From Candidatus Syntropharchaeum sp. (lineage in GTDB: Archaea > Halobacteriota > Syntropharchaeia > Alkanophagales > Methanospirareceae), in assembly GCA_016782355.1 (NCBI GenBank), contig JADHYP010000052.1, forward strand, positions 1 to 8,878: a stretch of DNA of 8,878 bases. Direction: 5' to 3'. How positions within the stretch are numbered: position 1 is the stretch's first letter; each line of letters begins with the position of its first letter. This document shows, piece after piece, positions 5,299-8,878 of the stretch. A program made the translations under genes and the position numbers. The notes under the pieces are model-generated. The model saw only the letters and a program-made list of their open reading frames with translations. It was not told the DNA's origin and ran no database searches.

Positions 5299-6660
5299 TT
5301 ACCGACACGACTCTTCTATTATTTTAAGTAAAGCATTCTTATTCTTGCCGATAATTTTCGTTCTATCTTCTATCCCATCCAAAGGTAGATAGATATATAA
5401 TGTATCCTTTTCGCCAACAGCGGGATTACTGAAAATAGCTGAGCTCTCGGGAAAAGCCTTCCTTATCCTGTCCTTCCTTAGCCCGTCCAGCATCTCAACC
5501 ATTATTATTTCAGTATCAATCTTGACCCGAGGCGACTTAAACGTAGGATTATCTGTAGTTTGCTTGTCAACTATAACAAGCTTACTATCAATTTCACCCT
5601 TAGAAGTAGAAAAGAGCGTGGCTGCTGCATCTTCTATAGCTCTCCTTTCCTCTGACATATTCATTATATTTTTAAGCAAAATACTATCTGGAAAATTGTC
5701 TGGGTCAATTTCTACAGCCAGTACTTCTTTAAGTAGCTTGCGTTTTTTTATCCTATCAAAATATTCAAAAGATGTCCCGTTACCATTCGATAAAATCGCA
5801 TCTATAAGTTTTGCATCATCATATTTAACGTACTTCTCCAAGAAATCATCTAAATCATCTGTATCTTGAAATGTATAAAGGCTTCTAATATCCTCTATTT
5901 CTTCTATGGCATACTCAATTCCACGTATTAACATAGCGTCAGTTATTCGCCTTATTCTATGTTGATATACTTGGGTGTTCATGTGATATTTGGCAAGTAA
6001 CAACTGCTCTACTGCATAAATACCTTCCTCGCTTATACCTAACTGTGTTTCTTCAGTACTAATCTCTATTGGAGTTAGGCTTTCTACTATTTTAGCTAAG
6101 TCAAATACACCATACTTCACGCCAGCGAAATGGCTATCTCTCAAAAGATAATCAAGCTTATCTGCATCTAAAGGCCCTGATATTATATCCTTTTCTATAC
6201 TTCTTCTTTTCTGCTTTTTAAGGAGGGAAACTATTTCTTCTATCTCTTCGTGACATGATATCTTGCTAATTTCTTTATCCTTTTGGATTAGTAAAATGCT
6301 CATCAATTCGTGGGCATTTTCGGCTTTATAGTCCTTCAACATTTTTTTGTCGATGCGTTTGTCCATTATCTGCTCTGAAACGTGTGAAAAGGGACCATGC
6401 CCAATATCATGTAGAAGTCCAGCTAAACGTAAGATCTTAAACTTCTCCTCATCTAATTTTAATTTCTTCGCCATCCTACCAGCTAAATGCATAGTGCCTA
6501 TGCAGTGTTCAAACCTTGTGTGATGTGCTCCAGGATAAACTAAATTTGCCAGTGCCAACTGTTTAATCCCCCGTAATCTCTGGAAAGTAGAGCTATTTAT
6601 AAGTTTCTCCTCCTTTTTATTGTATTCAATCAAACCGTATATTGGATCTCTAACTTCCAT
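5299..6660 (-). CDS. HD-domain phosphohydrolase, YwfO/EF1143-like (probable dNTP triphosphohydrolase)
   Basis: This is a 453-residue soluble metal-dependent hydrolase of the COG1078 type. The N-terminus has the family opening VRDPIYGLIE and FQRLRGIKQLALANLVYPGA. The HD metal site is complete: H52 (TRFEHC), H84-D85 with H88 and H93 (LLHDIGHGPFSH), and D165 in LDADKLDYLLRDS. The following helices, GISEEGIYAVEQLLLAKYHM and YQHRIRRITDAML, are also family-typical. The C-terminal third is a separate domain. From family knowledge, Enterococcus EF1143 hydrolyses dNTPs under dNTP allosteric control. Relatives serve in nucleotide balance, and other HD dNTPases in antiviral nucleotide depletion. The substrate here is inferred. 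The ATG is preceded by GGAAGTGA about 4 bases upstream. The YwgA-like gene follows after 248 bases. Confidence 0.88.
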   Translation of the reverse strand: MEVRDPIYGLIEYNKKEEKLINSSTFQRLRGIKQLALANLVYPGAHHTRFEHCIGTMHLAGRMAKKLKLDEEKFKILRLAGLLHDIGHGPFSHVSEQIMDKRIDKKMLKDYKAENAHELMSILLIQKDKEISKISCHEEIEEIVSLLKKQKRRSIEKDIISGPLDADKLDYLLRDSHFAGVKYGVFDLAKIVESLTPIEISTEETQLGISEEGIYAVEQLLLAKYHMNTQVYQHRIRRITDAMLIRGIEYAIEEIEDIRSLYTFQDTDDLDDFLEKYVKYDDAKLIDAILSNGNGTSFEYFDRIKKRKLLKEVLAVEIDPDNFPDSILLKNIMNMSEERRAIEDAAATLFSTSKGEIDSKLVIVDKQTTDNPTFKSPRVKIDTEIIMVEMLDGLRKDRIRKAFPESSAIFSNPAVGEKDTLYIYLPLDGIEDRTKIIGKNKNALLKIIEESCR

Positions 6661-6813
6661 ACTCTCACTTCCTGCTCCGGAATTCCTTCCCTTTTGTTCT
6701 TTTTCTGTATTTGTACAGTTCTTATTGAAATTGATATAACAAATAATAGATAAAAAGATTCCGATAAATCGAGTTTTTTTAGCAAAGGTTTGTAATTTTA
6801 AGGTGAAAATCTA
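6661..6813. promoter_or_regulatory. Divergent promoter region, HD gene versus histone/cdd remnants
   Basis: This 153-base spacer separates genes on opposite strands and must hold starts for both. On the - strand TTGTTATATCAA (6733-6744) is a possible TATA box for the HD gene. On the + strand TAGATAAAAAG (6748-6758) could serve the histone gene. Palindromes that might be operators are CTGTA-TTTG-TACAG (6705-6718) and GGAATTCC (6679-6686), the latter just upstream of the HD start. All are read by eye. Confidence 0.35.
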
Positions 6814-6990
6814 ATGGTAGAATTTCCAATTACCCTTGTGGATAGTATGGTAAGAAAAACAGGAGCAAGTCGAATAAGTGAAGTGGCAGGTATGGAGCAA
6901 GTAACGCTGTTAGAGGAATACGACTCTAAGATTTCGATGGACGCCATTAGCCAACGATTTAGCTTGACTATTAGGAGGCATAATAGATGA
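6814..6990 (+). pseudogene. Archaeal histone, internally deleted
   Basis: The open frame is 58 residues against about 67 for a normal archaeal histone. Residues 1-45 align throughout with the histone fold: FPITLVDSMVRKTGASRISE (helix 1 and loop 1), then LLEEYDSKISMDAI (helix 2). The end of helix 2 and loop 2 (the ARHAGRKT segment) are missing. The bases GCCAACGATTTAGC (6949-6962) read ANDLA in another frame, and the normal frame resumes with LTIRRHNR, like a histone helix 3. About 35 bases have thus gone at one point and one base at another, restoring frame and stop. The conserved loop-2 arginine and helix-3 aspartate that form a salt bridge in histones are lost. Shine-Dalgarno AGGTGA is at 6801-6806. 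A functional protein is unlikely but not excluded. Confidence 0.75.
6973..6978 (+). promoter_or_regulatory. Shine-Dalgarno for cdd inside the histone gene
   Basis: AGGAGG lies 8 bases before the ATG at 6987, within the last codons of the histone gene. The ATG overlaps the histone stop as ATGA. This arrangement shows that the two genes were once translated as a coupled pair. Confidence 0.65.
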
Positions 6991-7207
6991 TAGAAGATCA
7001 AAAGCGCGAATTAATTAATCGGGCTCACGCGGCCAGACGAAACGCATATGCTCCGTACTCACATTTCCATGTTGGAGCAGCAGTGTTAATGGAAGACGGT
7101 GAGATAAATTCTCCGATGCTGAGACATTGATCATTATGGTCGGAAGCACCGGAGTATATGAGACCAAAACTATTGATGAGCTATTACCCTTTAATTTTGG
7201 TAATTAG
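6987..7207 (+). pseudogene. cdd: Cytidine deaminase, catalytic core deleted
   Basis: Both ends of a Cdd (pyrimidine salvage, cytidine to uridine) are present without the middle. The first 40 residues include RNAYAPYSHFHVGAAVLMED and end at GEI, then run out of frame to TGA at 7128-7130. From about 7103, in the +2 frame, the C-terminus reads KFSDAETLIIMVGSTG then TIDELLPFNFGN and stops at 7205-7207. Compared with a ~130-residue Cdd, roughly 55 codons are gone, including the CAE zinc/catalytic motif and the PCGACRQ zinc cysteines. It cannot be an active deaminase. The 47-residue N-terminal product could still be translated from its strong Shine-Dalgarno. Confidence 0.85.
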
Positions 7208-7232
7208 AAACAGGTTGACTTTCAAATAAACA

Positions 7233-7241
7233 TAGGACACT
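7233..7241 (+). repeat. IS left terminal inverted repeat
   Basis: TAGGACACT is the exact reverse complement of 8519-8527. Similarity stops after nine bases inward and does not extend outward, which sets the element's edge. It lies 22 bases past the transposase stop codon. Confidence 0.75.
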
Positions 7242-7263
7242 CAGGCATACCACATTTACCTAA

Positions 7264-8502
7264 TTATGTTTGATTATATATAACACTTTTTATTACAAAT
7301 TCCGTTGATTTGACTACTTCCAAAGACCCATCATCCAGTTCAATACTAATTTTAAGATTCTTTGACCTGACATCCAGGACACAAAATACGAACAAGTTGA
7401 TTAAATCTTTTGGCAGCGTAATCTCGTGTTTCAGGATGTCAATGAATCCATACTCTTTATCACTGCCCTTATCGTTCTTTCGCCTTACAATCCGTAAAAA
7501 ATAGATTTTGTCAGACTTGAAATGTTTAACCGCCTTATTTTCCAGATTCACGTTCTTAAAATCGTCCATATACTTGATGTCGCCCTCTTCGATCTCGGGA
7601 TTGTTCGAGATCAATTGCGAATATTTTTCATAAGCGACGTTAAAATCCTTGATCTTGACGTCAATCTCCTGTTCATCGCTGAATTGCAGTTTATTCCAGA
7701 ATTTCTTTGAAAAGACGCTGTTAAATCCCTCCACTTGCCCGTTATTCCACGGGCTTCTCGGAGCTGTGTACAAAGGATGAACGCCCAAATTAAGCAGGAA
7801 GAACGCAAGTTTGCCAATGTATTTCTCATGGGGCAAATTAGCTCCGAATGCGGAATCGTTATCTATTTTCAATATTTCCGGGATGGGGTGCGTCTTCCAT
7901 ATTTCTTTCAATGTCTTTATCGTCTCTTCAGTAGTCTGGCCTTCAATTCTCTTTGCTATGCCCTGCTTTTCCGGACGTATGTATTTGCAGGAGAGGAAAT
8001 TAATTCTGTCATCCGAGCCTTTGAGATACTTCGGACCCAGGAAATCAATGCTCATCATGCTTTTGCCTAATTTGGTCAGGGTATATTCTGGATAACTCAT
8101 GTATTTACTCCGTCCTTTTTTCTTCTTTCCTGGACTTTTCACCATTCCCGCCTCCTTCAATACTCGATCTACATAAGATTTTGAGACTTCTTTGCCGGTC
8201 TGTTTTTCATAATTTTGCTTGACCACTTCTGAACCGATAAAATAACTGTCTTCTTTCTCTAAATCGCTCCTTATTTTTATAACTTGCTCTTTTGTTTCAG
8301 GCGTGTATTTTCTCGATTTTCCCTTTTCCCGGCCTCTGTTGTCATTTGATATTTCGTTTTCATCCATCTGTATCCATTTGCCTACACTGTCTTTGCTCGC
8401 CAGTAGATGACGTGCTATTTTACGGTTACTCCATCCTTTCTCGTGCAGTTCTTTTGCTTTCTTACGTTTAAATATTAATAACTTTTTCTTCATTTCGGGC
8501 AC
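7264..8502 (-). CDS. IS transposase, helix-turn-helix plus integrase core (rve)
   Basis: This intact 412-residue transposase cuts and joins the element's ends. An N-terminal helix-turn-helix, EKGWSNRKIARHLLASKDSV (21-40), is followed by a second helical DNA-binding segment (about 67-120) and a basic linker (KSPGKKKKGRSKY). The RNase-H-like catalytic core has D153 (MMSIDFLGPKYL), D214 (LKIDNDSAFG) and E258 (SPWNNGQVEGFN). The second D and the E are 43 residues apart, wider than the classic 35. The C-terminal ~100 residues form a beta-rich tail. The frame can start at GTG (8502) or ATG (8493); neither has a clear Shine-Dalgarno. With no internal stop or frameshift it is probably active, unlike the decayed genes around it. 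Confidence 0.88.
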   Translation of the reverse strand: MPEMKKKLLIFKRKKAKELHEKGWSNRKIARHLLASKDSVGKWIQMDENEISNDNRGREKGKSRKYTPETKEQVIKIRSDLEKEDSYFIGSEVVKQNYEKQTGKEVSKSYVDRVLKEAGMVKSPGKKKKGRSKYMSYPEYTLTKLGKSMMSIDFLGPKYLKGSDDRINFLSCKYIRPEKQGIAKRIEGQTTEETIKTLKEIWKTHPIPEILKIDNDSAFGANLPHEKYIGKLAFFLLNLGVHPLYTAPRSPWNNGQVEGFNSVFSKKFWNKLQFSDEQEIDVKIKDFNVAYEKYSQLISNNPEIEEGDIKYMDDFKNVNLENKAVKHFKSDKIYFLRIVRRKNDKGSDKEYGFIDILKHEITLPKDLINLFVFCVLDVRSKNLKISIELDDGSLEVVKSTEFVIKSVIYNQT

Positions 8503-8518
8503 TTCTTTTACACATAAA

Positions 8519-8527
8519 AGTGTCCTA
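8519..8527 (-). repeat. IS right terminal inverted repeat
   Basis: AGTGTCCTA is the exact reverse complement of 7233-7241. A sub-terminal palindrome, ACAC-ATAAAA-GTGT (8510-8523), overlaps it, just upstream of the transposase start. It might affect transposase binding or expression. Confidence 0.75.
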
Positions 8528-8722
8528 CTTCTATACGAAACTCAACCCTCATTCTTAGACTATGGAAAAGGAGATTTTCCATCCGCCGAAAAAGCGAGTG
8601 AAGAGGTTTTGTCTCTGTCCATATACCCTGAATTGAGAAAAGAGGAAAGAGAATACGTGGTTGAGAAGATGTGGGAGTTTTTTGGTTTAAGCACGAAAAA
8701 TTTAAAAGGCATACACCGATAA
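8528..8722 (+). pseudogene. DegT/DnrJ/EryC1/StrS aminotransferase, 3' stump
   Basis: About 64 C-terminal codons remain of a PLP-dependent sugar aminotransferase, a family that makes amino sugars for surface glycans or similar products. The frame is open up to the IS edge: YETQPSFLDYGKGDFPSAEK and ASEEVLSLSIYPELRKEERE, then VVEKMWEFFG, ending in TAA. This matches the family's usual C-terminus (QPAF..LGY..GDFP.AE......LSLP.YPEL). The catalytic lysine and PLP site are absent, and the missing 5' part is not on the other side of the element. It has no start of its own and is a dead remnant. Confidence 0.85.
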
Positions 8723-8764
8723 GCTTAAGCATTCGAAAAATCAATTTTATTCGGAGGGAATAAA

Positions 8765-8878
8765 ATGAGCGGATATGTAGTAAAGGTAGGAAAGAAGGGA
8801 GAATTATACACCCCAAAGAAGCTGAGATTACAGATAGCTCTGGACCCCGGAAGTGAATTCATTGCGGTAGTGAAAGGT
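8765..8878 (+). CDS. AbrB/SpoVT-family DNA-binding protein, N-terminal part (3' truncated by window)
   Basis: The first 38 residues form a swapped-hairpin AbrB domain: VVKVGKKGELYTPKKLRLQI then ALDPGSEFIAVVKG. This is the small dimeric fold used by AbrB-type regulators and by many VapB/MazE-like antitoxins. Start is ATG with a strong Shine-Dalgarno GGAGGG at 8753-8758, six bases upstream. The gene lies 42 bases after the aminotransferase stump. A toxin partner (for example a PIN nuclease) would be expected just downstream, outside the window. Whether it is an antitoxin or a general regulator cannot be told from this piece. Confidence 0.85.
   Translation, partial: MSGYVVKVGKKGELYTPKKLRLQIALDPGSEFIAVVKG

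Larger units (their letters stand above)
7233..8527 (-). mobile_element. Insertion sequence, ~1.3 kb, rve-type DDE transposase
   Basis: The 1295-base element is bounded by perfect 9-bp terminal inverted repeats, TAGGACACT at the left and AGTGTCCTA at the right, and contains one intact transposase gene on the - strand. The transposase resembles IS481/IS3-type integrase-core enzymes, but I cannot assign a family. No target duplication is seen: the flanks AAATAAACA and CTTCTATAC share nothing. The left flank is the end of the cdd remnant and the right flank is inside an aminotransferase gene. Confidence 0.8.

Noticed and set aside
5299..6660. HD protein as a Cas3 nuclease or RelA/SpoT enzyme
   Set aside because: There is no helicase or cas gene nearby, no synthetase or TGS domain, and the sequence around the metal site matches the YwfO/EF1143 dNTPase type.
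6798..7001. 67-codon open frame opposite the histone remnant
   Set aside because: The + strand frame has a clear histone signature and Shine-Dalgarno; the reverse frame is a shadow.
7735..8095. Open frames on the + strand inside the IS
   Set aside because: They lie opposite the transposase core with its catalytic residues and show no recognisable motifs of their own.
8508..8816. 102-codon open frame on the - strand past the IS
   Set aside because: It runs across the IS end, antisense to the aminotransferase stump, which has a clear family match; it is a shadow.
1..8878. CRISPR array, rRNA or replication origin
   Set aside because: No regularly spaced repeats, rRNA motifs or origin-like repeat clusters were seen on either strand.

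Overview
The window reads as a piece of an archaeal chromosome, most likely a euryarchaeote. The signs are an archaeal-type phosphoglycerate kinase of about 400 residues, a tRNA-Arg with no encoded CCA, a recognisable archaeal histone remnant, a doubled PhoU/RCK_C protein of a kind known from archaea, A/T-rich TATA-like boxes, and Shine-Dalgarno sequences of the GGAGG type. A methanogen- or ANME-like lineage is possible, but this is inference. Base composition is moderately AT-rich.

Left part (1-4451, all + strand) is ordinary housekeeping. It holds the 3' end of a bacterial-type GAPDH gene, pgk, tRNA-Arg(CCG), aroA (EPSP synthase) and the PhoU/RCK_C protein. The first two are a glycolysis/gluconeogenesis pair probably cotranscribed. 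The gaps here are structured. Alternating inverted-repeat arms lie between the tRNA and aroA. A long imperfect hairpin (38 paired positions, many G-U on the + strand) flanked by near-identical 16-bp direct repeats lies between aroA and the PhoU gene. A TTTATCA/TGATAAA motif recurs only in these gaps.

Middle part (4487-6660, - strand) holds an HD-domain phosphohydrolase of the YwfO/EF1143 (dNTPase-like) type and, downstream on the same strand, a small YwgA-like winged-helix-type protein. The smaller gene has its own strong TATA box. Between them lie short out-of-frame coding remnants. This HD + YwgA pairing is the best candidate for a little-described functional module.

Right part (6661-8878) is a decayed patch. 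A histone gene and an overlapping cytidine deaminase gene (cdd), translationally coupled by ATGA, have each lost internal sequence while keeping both ends. Next comes an intact insertion sequence of about 1.3 kb with 9-bp terminal inverted repeats and a 412-residue rve-type DDE transposase. Directly beyond it is the 3' stump of a DegT/DnrJ/EryC1/StrS aminotransferase gene, then the start of an AbrB-like antitoxin or regulator cut by the window edge. The two sides of the element belong to unrelated genes and no target duplication is visible. This suggests rearrangement around the element rather than a simple insertion.
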